A stretch of DNA of 64,000 nt from assembly GCA_033239005.1 (NCBI GenBank), contig BSQZ01000035.1:6352501-6416500 (forward strand), in the 5' to 3' direction. Numbering within the stretch: the first letter of the stretch is position 1; the number at the start of each line of letters is the position of its first letter. Source of the stretch: Lamellibrachia satsuma (lineage: Eukaryota > Annelida > Polychaeta > Sabellida > Siboglinidae). The position numbers and the translations under genes were made by a program. The notes below the pieces were generated by a model. It did not search any database. It was given only the letters and a program-made list of their open reading frames with translations, and was not told the DNA's origin. Below, in pieces: positions 22,859 to 36,179 of this stretch.

Positions 22859-24031
22859 GTAGTCAACATTCATTCTCCGTGGGTGGCCAAACATGTGACA
22901 GACGTTCTAGTAGTCAACATCCATTCTCCGTGGGTGGCCAAACATGTGACAGACATTCTAGTAGTCAGCACCCATTCTCCGTGGGTGGCCAAACATGTGA
23001 CAGACATTCTAGTAGTCAGCACCCATTCTCCGTGGGTGGCCAAACATGTGACAGACATTCTAGTAGTCAGCACCCATTCTCCGTGGGTGGCCAAACATGT
23101 GACAGACATTCTAGTAGTCAGCATCCATTCTCCGTGGGTGGCCAAACATGTGACAGACATTCTAGTAGTCAGCATCCATTCTCCGTGGGTGGCCAAACAT
23201 GTGACAGACATTCTAGTAGTCAACATCCATTCTCCGTGGGTGGCCAAACATGTGACAGACATTCTAGTAGTCAACATCCATTCTCCGTGGGTGGCCAAAC
23301 ATGTGACAGACATTCTAGTAGTCAACATCCATTCTCCGTGGGTGGCCAAACATGTGACAGACATTCTAGTAGTCAACATCCATTCTCCGTGGGTGGCCAA
23401 ACATGTGACAGACATTCTAGTAGTCAACATCCATTCTCCGTGGGTGGCCAAACATGTGACAGACATTCTAGTAGTCAACATCCATTCTCCGTGGGTGGCC
23501 AAACATGTGACAGACATTCTAGTAGTCAACATCCATTCTCCGTGGGTGGCCAAACATGTGACAGACATTCTAGTAGTCAACATCCATTCTCCGTGGGTGG
23601 CCAAACATGTGACAGACATTCTAGTAGTCAACATCCATTCTCCGTGGGTGGCCAAACATGTGACAGACATTCTAGTAGTCAACATCCATTCTCCGTGGGT
23701 GGCCAAACATGTGACAGACATTCTAGTAGTCAACATCCATTCTCCGTGGGTGGCCAAACATGTGACAGACATTCTAGTAGTCAACATCCATTCTCCGTGG
23801 GTGGCCAAACATGTGACAGACATTCTAGTAGTCAACATCCATTCTCCGTGGGTGGCCAAACATGTGACAGACATTCTAGTAGTCAACATCCATTCTCCGT
23901 GGGTGGCCAAACATGTGACAGACATTCTAGTAGTCAACATCCATTCTCCGTGGGTGGCCAAACATGTGACAAACATTCTAGTAGTCAACATCCATTCTCC
24001 GTGGGTGGCCAAACATGTGACAGACATTCTA
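22859..24031. repeat. 51-bp minisatellite, exactly 23 units
   Basis: Units start GTAGTCAACATCCATTCTCC and end GTGACAGACATTCTA. The first units show CATTCATT and GACGTTC differences, units 3-5 share AGCACCC and units 6-7 AGCATCC, while later units are nearly uniform. Several frames on both strands are open for more than 380 codons because 51 is a multiple of 3. The array replaces a single progenitor present at 1625-1684. Confidence 0.98.
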
Positions 24032-24230
24032 GTGTTTCATTGACATTCTCAATGTGAACGGAAACCATGCATGAGTGGACAGAATTGTCACCTATCATGT
24101 AAATGGTATAAAATAAATAAGAAATAGTTGCAGATCAAATCTTGATACATTAGTAATGTTCACTACACGTAAGTCTACATGACAGTAGTCACTTTTTTCA
24201 TAATGTGCACATCACGTGATTTCTTCGCAG

Positions 24231-24387
24231 GGTGTCACCCCGCGCGGAACGACCATCGGAGGGCGTCAGAAGGCGATGATGCAAGTGGCAGGAGAACTGG
24301 CGTCAGGACAGCTAGTAGAGGCCCCTCGTTCCTCCTCGGTGAATACGTCCACAGCGGCCGTCGGTTGTCTCGATGAACCTATCACCG
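24231..24387 (+). CDS. DISP-like: Dispatched-like copy B, exon after TM1
   Basis: 157 bp, acceptor TTCTTCGCAG, donor G|GTGAGC, as in copy A. It starts GVTPRGTTIGGR and ends GCLDEPIT. The PRGTTIG core is unchanged from copy A while the following linker differs at several residues. Confidence 0.82.
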
Positions 24388-27300
24388 GTGAGCTTGGTTC
24401 GTTCATGTTTACTGTGTGGTGCGCAGGTCGTCTGTACATATCACGTGTTCGGGTTGAACGACGTACCCGAGCAACGTTAAGGGGAAACACCGCAGTAGAA
24501 CTTCGTGGATGGGACAAAACCCACGAAGGTCCCCTGTTAGTGGACAACAGTTATTGTTTTCTATTTTCCCAACATATTTTTGTTGTAGGGCATAATTCAT
24601 TGGAATTTGTAATTACATTTGTCCTACGTAATCCATAGAAGAATCTACGTGACGTAAACACTACTGTGTGTGTGTGTGTGTGTGCGTGTGCGTGTGCGGG
24701 TGCGTGTGTGTGTGTGTGTGTGCGTGCGTAGGTTAATGATAGTTAATACATTGATAATAAGAAGAATTAAGATCAAATGAAACATCAACATATTAAAACA
24801 TTTAGAATTCCATGACAGTTTAACATTCTAAAGCATCATGCAGTAGCGTCATGAAATGTTACAAATATCAAGTATTCTGTATGACACCTCCTAATTTCGC
24901 CTTAGGGGTGACTCAATGAGTCTACGAATAACACATAAACAATAGTGATAACCTACTAACTCCACTGTACCTTTCAATGTGACAGGAGTACCGAATCCAC
25001 GGATAGTCCTTGAGTCGACCACTTCGGGCAAAAACTTGCTGAGCGCCGACCACCTGCAGGCGGCCTGCGAATGGGAAAACAAATACGTGCGTCCCTTCCA
25101 CAAAGGGAACTGCGGCGACCTTCATTCCCTGCACCTGTATGTCCGGGTTCTGAGCGACAAGAACTTAAACGACTGCAGCGACATCAGTGACGCCGATGTG
25201 CAAACAGCGCTGGCGGTTGTCAAGGGCTGTTCGCAGCATTACTTCGGCGGACTCCTGGCGAAGCCGTGCGCCGGGAACCCGGACTGCGCCAACGTCCCAC
25301 CGAAGTGCTACAAGCACGACGCGGTCTACAAGATCCTGCACTACCTGACCGACGTGGACTTCCTGAAAGACGGCGACACGAGCAAGACGACAGTCGCCTA
25401 CTCTGTGATGTTCATGCGCAACATGCGAGACTTCCTCAACAACACGTGGCAGGGCGACTGGTTCGCCGACCCCGACGATCTGAGGGACTATTACATGGAC
25501 GAACTGGACGGCGGCGCCGTCGGCGACGGACTGGTCAAGTCGCGCGCCATGTCCCTGAACGTTACTCCCGAGACGCTCACCAAATACTTCTACAAAGACA
25601 TGATCCTATTCTGCGTCGCCATGGTCAGCATCCTTGTCCTGCTCTTCTTCTATCTCCGCTCCGTCGTCCTCATGTTCGCGACGCTCATGACCGTCGGTTT
25701 CACGGTGTTCATGTCGCACTTCCTCTACATGGTCGTCTTCCGGGTTCCTTTCTTCCCTTTCATGAACGTTGTAGCCGGCCTGATCCTTATCGCCATCGGC
25801 GCCGACGGCGTCTTCATCCTACACGACCTCAAAGACGAAGCCCGGAAAGAAGACAAGAACATATCGCAAGAGGACGCCACATTTAAGATGCTGAAGCACG
25901 GCGCGCTGTCGATCTTCGTGACGAGTTGCACGACCGCTGCCGCTATCTTCACCAACGTCATCAACAACGTGACGTCACTGCGCTGCTTCGGTATCTACGG
26001 CGGCACGTGCGTGCTTGTCAACGTGTTCTTCCTTCTCTCGTTCGCGCCGGCCGTCATCTTGCTGACGGAGAAGGTGAACGCAAGCCACTCAAACAATTGT
26101 TGCCGCTGTTGGCCGGCAGACGAGAGTAGTCCTTCGGACGAGATTCGGTCTAGGCTGAGTCGTGCCACTACTCGCTTCAGTCTTGCCGTCACTCACTTCT
26201 GGAAGACGCAGCTACCGAACGCCATCACGTATCTCGCACCGATGTGGATCGTGCTCTTCCTCCTTCTTGGCATCGCCGGCATGATTGTGGTGTTCGTCGC
26301 GCCCAAGCTGGAGGTGCAGTCGGATCGCGAGTACCCGATTTTCTACAGCACTCAACACTTCGAGCTCTACCGATGGCAGTACCGCGAGTCCTTCCGCTTC
26401 GAGCTCGAGCAGATCGCCCGAGAACGCTACCGGATGAACATGCAAATTGTGTGGGAAGTCAACGGCGCCGACAACGGCAACCAGTTCAACCCGGATGACC
26501 CGGGAACTCTCAAGTTCGACGACACGTTTGACCTGTATCAGCCGGATTCACAGATTTTCTTGCGACAGTTCTGCACCAACCTGCTTCAGCAGTCGTTCGT
26601 CTACAACGCCTCGCGTTACGAGTGCTTCTTCGACGTTGTCGCTCGCGCCATCAACGAATCGTGCGGCACCAGAACGTCCTGCTGCGGCAAGGGCGCGTTC
26701 CCGATGACTGCCATCGACGCCAAAGAGTGTCTGAAAAATAACAACATTCAGTCGCTTATGATGAGTCCATCAAACAAAACACTAATTGGTCAGGCGATCT
26801 ACGACAAAGCTGGAAAGGCCGTAGCCTTGAGATATTCGGTACTGACCAACGATAACTGGACAACCGAATACTCGGACATGAACACGTTCTACAAGAAGGT
26901 AAACAACTTCGTTAAAGATCAACTGACCGTAAGTAAGTATGGACTGGACAACGGCTGGATTGTGGGGGTGACAGGCATGGAGTTGGATCTATACGACCTG
27001 CAAGACGCTCTCAGCCGAGGCACGCTGTTCGGCATAGTGTTGTCCGTAACCATGGGCTTCTTCGTGCTTCTCTTCACATCACTCAACATCATCATCACGG
27101 TCTACGCCATGCTCACCATCAGTCTGACTATATCCGCTACCATGGCAGCGCTTGTGTTGCTCGGCTGGGAGGTGACACTTTTCGACTCGATCGTCATCAG
27201 TTTGGCCGTCGGCATGTCGATCGACTTCAGCATCCACTACGGCATCGGCTTCAAGTTACAGGCGTCGGAGCACCGACGAGATCGCGTTCACGACGTCATC

Positions 27301-27909
27301 GGCACCATCGGCTCTGCCGTCGCCATGGCCGCACTGACGACGTTCGCCTCCGGTCTTTCGGTGTATTTCGGCCTACTCATCATCTTCATGCACTTCGGCA
27401 CATTCCTGATGCTTGTTATGGTCATCAGCTATTGTTTCGGCACCTTGTTTTTTCTACCGCTACTCAGCGTCATCGGACCACGCCACGGCTTCGGCGAGAT
27501 ATGCAAGTTGTTCCCTTGCGCTAAGAAAGACGACGTCGAGGAGGAAGTTAAAAAAGACGGCGTCGCGGAGGAAGTTAAAAAAAACGAAGGCGCGGAGGAA
27601 GTTAAAAAAGACGACGTCGCGGAGGAAGTTAAAACAAACGAAGGCGCGGAGGAAGTTAACAAAGACGAAGGCGCGGAGGGAGAGGTCTACAACGCATCTC
27701 AATGGGATGACTGCATGCTAAATGATTCTCCCAAAGACGTGGAACGTCCACTACCAACAGTCGAGACAGCCGGTCCGCATCATCCATATGCGCCACCTAA
27801 CGACGACATCGATCGTTTTCCTCATTCAGCGACGCCTGGTGGCGATCGTTCAAGTCGTAAAAGTTTTGCAAAACGCGGCAACAGAGTATCTCCCGAAATT
27901 GTTGAGTAA
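24231..27909 (+). CDS. DISP-like: Dispatched-like RND membrane protein, copy B (gene span)
   Basis: The gene-level span joins 24,231-24,387 and 24,986-27,909 with matching phase 1. It is a close paralogue of copy A with the same domain order, splice sites and GADG substitution. Differences are concentrated in the linker exon, the second ectodomain and the cytoplasmic tail, where four extra 9-residue repeats lengthen the protein. One Ser codon of the loop after TM6 is missing relative to copy A. No upstream exon encoding TM1 is visible between copies A and B. Copy B may therefore be 5'-truncated, use an undetected distant exon, or be spliced from copy A. Both large exons are free of disabling changes. 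Confidence 0.85.
24665..24729. repeat. (GT)n-rich microsatellite
   Basis: GT repeats with GC and GG interruptions in the copy B intron, matching 2501-2556 in position. Confidence 0.95.
24986..27909 (+). CDS. DISP-like: Dispatched-like copy B, large terminal exon
   Basis: The acceptor AATGTGACAG precedes 24,986; the frame closes with TAA at 27,907-27,909, giving about 974 codons. The order is Cys-rich first ectodomain, sterol-sensing domain with GADG (GAC at 25,804-25,806), TM7, second ectodomain, TM8-12 with VGMSIDFSIHYG (GAC at 27,223-27,225), then a charged tail with five DxVAEEVKK-type repeats and a Pro-rich end. Two long stretches are identical to copy A at the nucleotide level (25,227-25,563 and 26,251-26,455), against scattered differences elsewhere. 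This suggests gene conversion. Confidence 0.9.
27529..27663 (+). repeat. 27-bp coding minisatellite in the copy B tail
   Basis: Five in-frame 27-bp units encode DDVEEEVKK, DGVAEEVKK, NEGAEEVKK, DDVAEEVKT and NEGAEEVNK. Copy A has one full unit (5227-5253, DNVAEEVKK). The added segment is highly charged and probably disordered or helical. Confidence 0.95.
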
Positions 27910-28719
27910 GATGAGTCGTTTGGGTCGGAAGCTGCTGACGGGGAGGAAGTTCATGGCTGGCCTTAGATGGAGGTGAGGGTCTCGTGCCCCCAATAAAACC
28001 GCGCCTGAATCCAAGGAAACGTTGGGGGAAATATTCGAGCACAATATTCGTATTGGGTGGCCCGGCCTCCCTCCAACCGCCAACACTCGACCTGTTCCGA
28101 CGCCTATGTAAACACAACATATCTGCATCACGTCGACACTGCAGGTCTGTCACTGCGGTCACGTGACGGTTACCATGGCAACACCTGGTATTTGGCGAAT
28201 CTCATGTTTCTACAAAAAAGTAATTGTAATGCTAGGATATAAAGAACTGCATGGTGTTCTACAATTATCAATCAATCAATGAATCTATTTCGAAATGAGG
28301 ATTACAAATCACAGTATTACATGTGTTTATCTTCGGTACTAAATAATCATAATAAAACATATTTATTTATTGATTGATTGATTTTTTACATCCATACATT
28401 CAATGTAGTAATTTCGTTCCTACTACTGCCGCCGCCGCCGCCGCCGACCGCCGATTCCTTTCATTCTTGTGGGCATAACACCCAGGAGCAATTGATCAGT
28501 ATCGTCGTAGTTTATTGTTACTTGTTACTAGACAATTTTATGATGTACTAATACTAATAGTACTACTGTTCGTGTTATATTCACAATATCACGTTATTTG
28601 TTGTGGCTGCAAAATTGTTTTGTTGCATATACTATTAAATCCTTACACGTGATAAATATGGCAGTTAGTTTTTAGTGATTCCTTTCATTCTTGTGCGCAT
28701 AATATTCAATATGCGAATT
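27910..28719. other. 3' flank of Dispatched-like copy B
   Basis: Aligns with 5500-6518 of copy A. It holds a short (CCG)6 run near 28,427-28,455 and the polyadenylation signal. No gene is seen. Confidence 0.6.
28351..28356 (+). terminator. Polyadenylation signal AATAAA, copy B
   Basis: AATAAA 442 bp past the stop, conserved in position with 5974 of copy A. Confidence 0.45.
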
Positions 28720-28830
28720 TTTTATGTATGTATATATAATATAATATTATATATATATATTTATTTATATATATATAATATTATATATAATATTATATTA
28801 TAATATTATATACATACATAACAAATTACA
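28720..28830. repeat. Palindromic AT-rich tract
   Basis: A run of ATATAATATTATAT-type sequence with many self-complementary segments, at the same place as the (AT)n of copy A, where homology ends. Confidence 0.85.
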
Positions 28831-29042
28831 TATTTTATAATAGTCAAAATATGAATTTATATATCGCTCATGAATCTATTATAATACATCTATATATATA
28901 TACAATTATTGATATATCTCGATCACTGAAAGGAGGAAGTGATGCATTCAAGCTAATACTCGTTGGGGCTAATTTAGAGCATTTAAATAGAGGGCGAGGG
29001 ATGGGGGAGTGGCATCATTCGACGAGTAATGGATGTGACAGA

Positions 29043-29904
29043 AACTGTGGCGGTGCAGTGCATTTAAATTGTGGGACAGAACAGGTTCCGATGGCCTCTG
29101 AAGGATGACACCGCTGAATACGAATAGCAGTTGACACTATGCAGGCATAGTGTGACAAGTATGGATGTGATGAAAGACACTATGGTGCCCTTGCATGCAA
29201 CTGCGAGACAGAACATGTTGTGATGGTCTCTAAAGGATATCGATTATTTCCGCTTATTCCGGAGCCACTGACAGAAGACTGTGAATATTAGGCCCTGTTA
29301 ACATTTAATTTGACTATTGATTAATTTTATGTTTAAAATGAACACTATATTTTACTCAAGTATTAATTAATAGTTTGGTCTACATAATTTGTTTGTTGGT
29401 CCAGTCGAAAAATACATGGGACATTGTGTAAGGTGGATGGAACTACCAATATTATGAACACTGTATTTATTAGTATATTGTATTTGACTAATGACAACTA
29501 TTATTGTTATAATGAACACTGCAATAATTTTACTGTTGGTCCAATCGAAGACATTGGATGGTCCAATCGAGGAAACCGTTGCCATGATTGGACCTTTTTA
29601 TAATAAAAAAATTTAATATTTGTTCAAAATTCATCAATGATTTTCTTGTAATTAATAGCTTGTTGTTGAAAATAAAATTTAAACTCTATGTTAGTATATT
29701 ATTTACATCAATTCCATTTGTTTTCGAGTCTATATTCAAGTTTATCGTTAGGGGTCCCAATCCCGGCAACTCTCCCCTACAGGTGCTGCTTGGCAACGGT
29801 TATATAATTATAAGCTAATACGTGCACTGCGCTTCTACCCACAGTACAGTTCATTCCAGTTATCGATATCATTGTCATTGTATCAGGTTGCTGGAACACT
29901 AGTC
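29043..29904 (+). repeat. Flanking repeat of the duplicated unit, right copy
   Basis: Partner of 19,045-19,970. After GGAACACTAGTC at 29,904 the sequence departs from the start of copies A and B, so no third Dispatched-like unit follows. About 25 bases further on, TCCCGGCAACTCTCC repeats a phrase from 29,760. Confidence 0.8.
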
Positions 29905-32900
29905 CTAATAGTCCTAATCCCGGCAACTCTCCCTATATGATGACGATGGTTTTGTTTGTTTTGTTCTTGGGAGGAATCGTTGATATTCATACCGTAAATA
30001 ATATAATCAGGTGCTTATTCCATTTCAAGGTGGATTTTTCACATCTATCAAGTTCAAATTTCTTTCATCGAGATATTTTGTTTTGTTGTTGGTTTTCATA
30101 GCCACTCTCACAATCACAAACAGACGGTACCAAACAGAGACCCAAACCAAGCAGGGTATCAACAAAGTCCCCACAGCGAAACGGCTACAGACTGACATAC
30201 CAGGACTAAAGTACTAGAAAATGAAACGGCCTGATACCGACACAGCTACAGACATGTGTTTTCGTTCCCCATTCCTACAGCATGGTTGATCAGATGTCAA
30301 ATATCTAATATATAATTCTATTGTGCTCACATCTGCGACAACTTCCATTCGACTGACAAAATTATACAAATAATGTATAATCCCCTAGGGCAGGAGCTCA
30401 GTGAGAGATATCTATCAAGGTATGCGTCAAACCCAGAGGACGCCAAGGTGCGTATTTCGGTGAATGATTTCAGTAGATAGTGGGTGCCTTTCGTCCGACC
30501 GGTGGCGGTCTCAAGTGATCGCACTGCTGAGGTGCACTATGTGGTCGTGAGGATCTGGCCAACTGCAAAAAGCGAGCCAAGTCCACGACCTGTTTCGGTT
30601 ACGGTAGAATGTAACGCCTACTATGTCATCAAGCCGAATTCCGTTACTTTAATTAACGGGACCAAAATGCATTCCTGGGAAGGTTTGCAGGATAGGTATG
30701 TCGTCTAGCGACAGTGAAATGGCGCAGTACGAGACATATTTTAAAACACTATCAAAAGATAGTATGGTGGTGATTTGCAATTGATATCTCGAACCAACCA
30801 GCGTCTGCCTCGCACCCGCAGTGAAATTATATGTTATGCCCTACATTTGGTTTATTTGAAGACACCCACAGCAGCTACATCCAGCTAGATTGCTCTGCAG
30901 GCGCCACTGATGTCGATGTAATTTTCTTTGAGAAACGTTAATTGGCCTCGTTTGCCCAGTGACCTGACCGTTACTGCCAAACACTATCCTGCTTTCTAAG
31001 CATGTGATATGGGTGCCTTCCTGTCAGATGTCTACAACGGATGGTTTATGGCCCTGTGATAGTAAATAGAAGTCCTGCTGACTACACGATTACACTCCAA
31101 GAAACGACCACTCTACAAAAGTCATTTTTCACACCTTCATAGACTGCCTATTTAATATTGGCCTAAACTATTGAATAAAACTGCATGCAGCAAACAATTC
31201 CACCGTTGTCTCCTTTGTGCCATGTTGATTTGTGACACAAAAGAAACGCGAATATATTTTTGTCAACATGAAGCAGCTATGTGGTATATCCAAGTCGAAA
31301 AACTCGTGCAGGACACACTTCCCGTTTCATTGTGATGCTGCCCAGTATACGTGTACCGTACGTGTCTTCCTGTGAGCGTACAACACATGTACGCCCTTTC
31401 TTTACAGCCATGACGACATTGAGTACCAATGGTGATGTTTTTTCTAGATGTTAAAAAAATTGTTAGAGCTGATTCCAGACCCCATCAATGAGAACGATCT
31501 GTGTCACGAGGTCGAAGTTGCTATGCCCCTCAAAAATCACCATTGGAGACAACATCTTAAAATCATTGGCACGGTGCAGAAAGTGATGGTTACATAGAAT
31601 CATTCCCAGTGCTGTACAAGGTTCTCGCGTGTATGCAAACCTTCAATACATCAACAGCAGTTTGTGAAGCAAACTTAATATTGCCAATGAAATTAACGGT
31701 GTGTCATCTACATCACAGTTTAATTTGTCGTGTTGGATATGACGTCAAGCGTGACATAGAACAAAGGCAGCATGTGTTCTCAAAACTCATGATTATAATC
31801 TTTGACGAAGCGCCTCTAGTCATGGATTCGGGAACCTGGTTATTTTTACAACCTTTTTCTAAATTCTATACTCATGTGTTGTTCCGTAAAACCCCAAAAG
31901 AATGCCTCAATATTTCTTCTATAATCACATCTAAAAATAAGAGATTTTACGGGATGGCACGTTTCAAAACAAAGCGCATATTCTAAATATGAGTGTCTCA
32001 GTATCAGTTACACTTGTGTTGGTGGGGGTACATTTCCATCAGATACAAATCCTTCTTGTCTGATGATGTGACCAAAACCACTTCAGTTACAGGTCCTAAA
32101 GACACAACAGCACAGACAATTAACATACATGTGTGTACAGCATATGAACAATTAAAGTCATTATTCAATGTATATGTTATAGTGGATCTTATTTAAGTCT
32201 ATAACACGGTCCCGTATAATGTGGCCAAATTTGTCACATTTTTCAATGTTTGTTTTAATATATTAGTTTAGTTTTAGGCCATGTACACTTTTTGATCAAA
32301 ATAGAAAAAACGTGTTTTAAAAACGTTGTCGGGGGTGTTTTTAAGTGCCCTAACATGACAACTAATTAACATACATCCATACAACTGATACCATAATGTA
32401 TCTGAATAATATACCTTTCCAATGATATATAACACTTTGCAATAACTGAATTATCTCAAAATGGTCAAGCATAGCCATCAACAGCCTCATGAATCTTCTT
32501 GTCATTCGAAACACATTCACAGAACATCACCTGCTACAATGAATTTCTGAAGCATTTTCTCAAAAAAATATTCTATAGAATCAGTCTTCCTATAGTGTGA
32601 CGTGTACAACTAAGGTTTCATTGCACAGATAGGACTCATCTCACATCAAAATACTGGTCGTCGACTACGACGGACTGTAAATAAGTATGATAAAGTATCG
32701 AGGAACCCATGCAATAACGGATGCTGCGATCAGAACCATCCTAAGGCTTTCACTTAGTAGCGACACATAGTGGGGCTCGGTGAACCAGCACTCAAAACAC
32801 AAACAGTAGATACGGGTACTAGGCTGACTTGGGGATCATTGATTGTGTTACCTAACATGATAACAAGTATCGCTACCTATTCCACGAAGTAATAGAACAT

Positions 32901-33434
32901 ATTGTCAGATTTTGAACTTAAAATGTGTTTAGAATTTAACACAAATAACATTACACGCCTAAATTAATCAACAACAACACAGAATATATAATACTCCCCG
33001 ATATCGTGTTCACGTCATTTATCGCGAGAGAACCAAACTACGAGAAACTGCGAAAGCGGCAAAATTCGATTTCCTGTTATTTGGGTGTCTGCTTTTGCAG
33101 TGCAGATCTGCAGTCTGAGTATAGTTACGACAACTTTCGACGTTGACACCATAAGGTATTCTACGCTAGCGGCAAATTCCTGGTGAATTAGTACTGACAT
33201 CTAATAACTTAAATAAGCTTCATAATCATGCCTAATTTAGTCTTGACGCATGCAGTGATGCAAAGACCCCTGGCCCAGTCGATCATCGGCGTCGGTACCG
33301 GTCCTAGCCTAGCCAAGAATCTAGACTAGTCGATAGCTTACGCCGCTCAGCCTTACTGGCCCTTAAGTTTAGGCTGACGCCGCTTAAGCTTACTAAGTTA
33401 CGCCTTACGGATAGTATATCGAAGTACGGGCGAA
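29905..33434. other. Intergenic DNA, no supported gene
   Basis: Only short frames occur. The best is 31,609-31,986 (125 codons), whose KLMIIIFDEAPLVM faintly recalls a helicase Walker B box of Helitron/PIF1 type. Without other motifs I do not call it. Confidence 0.5.
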
Positions 33435-33560
33435 TGTTGCCAATGCCAAATGGAGTTGATAGGATACCACCAAAACTGCTTAAAGTAATAATAAAAGTCA
33501 ATTGCTTGAAATCATCTTCCAGTATATTTCCACAACACCAACCAATTTGGCAATTCATTA
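33435..33560 (+). mobile_element. Short CR1-type reverse-transcriptase relic
   Basis: Reads NGVDRIPPKLLKVII, matching [15 protein letters not shown] of the LINE at 43,498-43,545, also strongly at the nucleotide level (GATAGGATACCACCAAAACT). Nothing else of the element remains. Confidence 0.7.
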
Positions 33561-36170
33561 GTATTCAATGAATTAATAATTCCAAGTAATACTCTGTTCT
33601 GTCAGCCTGCATCGATTATGCATATTTTCCCCGTGATTATCAGCAAGCTTCGATGTGACCAGGGTTCACATAGATCCCCAAATGTTCTTGAATTTGAAAA
33701 TGTCATTTAAGTACCTTTGAATGTTCTTAAATAGTCACATCATATGACTATGTTCGGGTCTAAGTCGGGATTGGAGTGATTCTGGAATCGGCCGATGGTC
33801 GCATGGCCCTAAGTCAGAATCTCATAACGCCCGCCCAAGTCGGGATGATTCATTCATCGGTCATTGATATGGTGAGACGCGCCAGTTTGAGTTGCTTATA
33901 TATGTGTGGTTTATATCATAACATGTGCTTGACTGTGTTTGCATTTGTGCTCTTGTCATAGAACTTATATTACAATGTCAACAATTATTGAAAAACGTGG
34001 AGTGTTAAATATAAAAATCGCATTTACGCCAATGTTGTATTTTAAGCCCTTGTACTCTTGTTACTTAGAGAGTAACAGAACAGTATGGCTGGTTATCATA
34101 TCTCTAATATATGTCCGAGGTACTGGCCAGTTAGCTGTCATCACGGAATTCTAAGGTCATACCAGAAGCAAAGTAAGACAAGATTGTTGGTCACCTATCA
34201 CAGCCACATGCTGCTACTGACAATGTCGATCCTTAACTTAGGTGGTGAATCAAGGGCCACTCTCCAAAATTGTCTGACAGTTCGTTTTGAACTTTCCCCA
34301 CCTCATTACTTGCTTATTTCTTTATCTAAAATAGTATTATTACACAACGTTGGCTTTATCTTGACGAGATCTTTCAGGAAATATATACTTTTCCTATAGT
34401 CATATGCTGATGAAGAGTTCATGTCCCTTTAAATTGTAAAAAAACAGCCAAAATACGCTTTCTCCAAAATATTTTGTATTTCAAAAAGCTATTATTTTTA
34501 ATTCAGTAATGAAGATTCAATGTGTGTCACAAACAATACTATAGGCCCCTACAATAGCTGCTCCTACGCTAAGTTCCTCACTTATTTTGTTTGTTAATGA
34601 ACCCATTGTTATTGTTATGCCTGATACCAAGCTCCCTCGCCAATATTTCAATACTACAAATTATACATGTATACAAACATCCATACATACTTATATAAAA
34701 TTGTGATGTTTCCTGTGACTCTGTTTCCTACATCATGTACTTGCAAATCACCCCCTGCTGTAATCCTGAACAATTTTGATGTCATGGTTGGAATAGTGGC
34801 TTTGTTTCTGTGGTCCGTGCTTAAAAATAAGTGGATTTAATACTTTAGTTTACACAGATGTGATTTTCCATTGTTATTACTAGTTAGATGAAGTGTGGCA
34901 TTAAACCTGTGCACAGCTTACCATGTCTGCCTTGTCCAATTGTCTGTCCACCTGTCTACTTCAGGTGTAATTAATTGGCTTCTTTGTTAAAGCTTTGAAC
35001 TGTTGGGATGGTTCCTGGTTCGTCAGAGGCATTATCACTTTGGCAAAAGAATTCTTGGATGCTTTGGTGAATTAGTCGGCTGTATCGGCAGCATTACTGC
35101 TCTGGCAGTGTTACTTCTATGGCGACGTTACTTCTCTGGCAGCGTTACTTCTCTGGCAGCGTTACTTCTCTGGCAGCGTTACTTCTATGGCGGCATTACT
35201 TCTTTGGCAGCGTTACTTCTCTGGTGGCGTTACTTCTCTGGCAGCGAAATTCTTGGACACTTGTATGTCTAATGTGGTATAGTCTGTGCATAACATGTCA
35301 CCATAGTCTGGGCTGTATTTTACCATCATTAGAATCGCTTATCATTATAAATTGCATCCATGCTTGGGTCCATGATGATGTAATTCCAGTAACAGTAATC
35401 CACACAGGAGTATAACCTAACATTCCTTAGTGTAATTATTAGGTTTATTCATTTATACAGCTGAGTGAACTTTGGCAATAACGGGTGATCAAACTTGCCA
35501 AAGGTTCGAAGCGACTGCAGTGGAATTTGAAACCGGGTTCTCTTGATTGAGAGTCCCGGGTTCTAACCGGTATGTCATCGTGCCCTACAGTAAGACATCT
35601 TTGTAACATTGTGTATTCTAAATCACTCCAGACATGCAGTTTGTAATAACTTTCGTGCAGCAAATGTATTATTCCAATAACGCATCATGCTATACATGTC
35701 TCACGCCATGCATTGTAATTCCAATATGGGCCATACCAAGTTTAAATTCCAATAATGGGCCGTCCAAAGTTGGAGTCAGCCGCTGCTGTACATGCGATTC
35801 CGATTTAGCCATGCATTGTTGGAATTCCAATAATGGACTGGCCAAAGTTAGGATCATTCCAAGACACCCCCATTCCCAGAATAGCCATAACAACTTCACT
35901 GGTGACACAGAGATGCACCGAGACTGCGACTTTCCAGTTCATTCACATATGTTTACAGCAGTACCAGTTGTTTCGAAGTGAGCATCAGAATGGTTTATTG
36001 TCAACATTCGGTTGTAATGCAAACAGTAGGAAGAATAGAATAACATGTAGTTCGTTTTAAGTTCCCTTCACAACCAACTTTGCTAAATAAGTGGGTTGTG
36101 AAAATTAAGCCTACAAACTTCAAACGACAAAACACAGCAGGCTTTGCTCGGCTCACTTTGAAAAATCTGT
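33561..36170. other. Intergenic DNA, no gene seen
   Basis: Contains the degenerate repeat at 35,085-35,254 and, at 35,490-35,600, a stretch with GGTTCGAAGCG and GGGTTCTAACC that looks like tRNA-derived SINE debris. No coding exon is recognised. Confidence 0.5.
35085..35254. repeat. Degenerate 18-bp repeat, about 9 units
   Basis: Units resembling GGCAGCGTTACTTCTCTG with substitutions in most copies. The divergence suggests an older array than the others. Confidence 0.9.
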
Positions 36171-36179
36171 GACTCGGAG

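Larger units (their letters stand above)
19971..24230. other. Noncoding DNA upstream of Dispatched-like copy B
   Basis: Colinear with 1-1979 of copy A but swollen by three minisatellites and a tRNA-like segment. No exon encoding TM1 is seen here or further left to the end of copy A, so the 5' part of copy B is unaccounted for. Confidence 0.6.

Noticed and set aside
22879..24057. Long open frames (380-392 codons) on both strands of the 51-bp array
   Set aside because: All arise because 51 is a multiple of 3 and the unit has no stop in those frames; no gene context.
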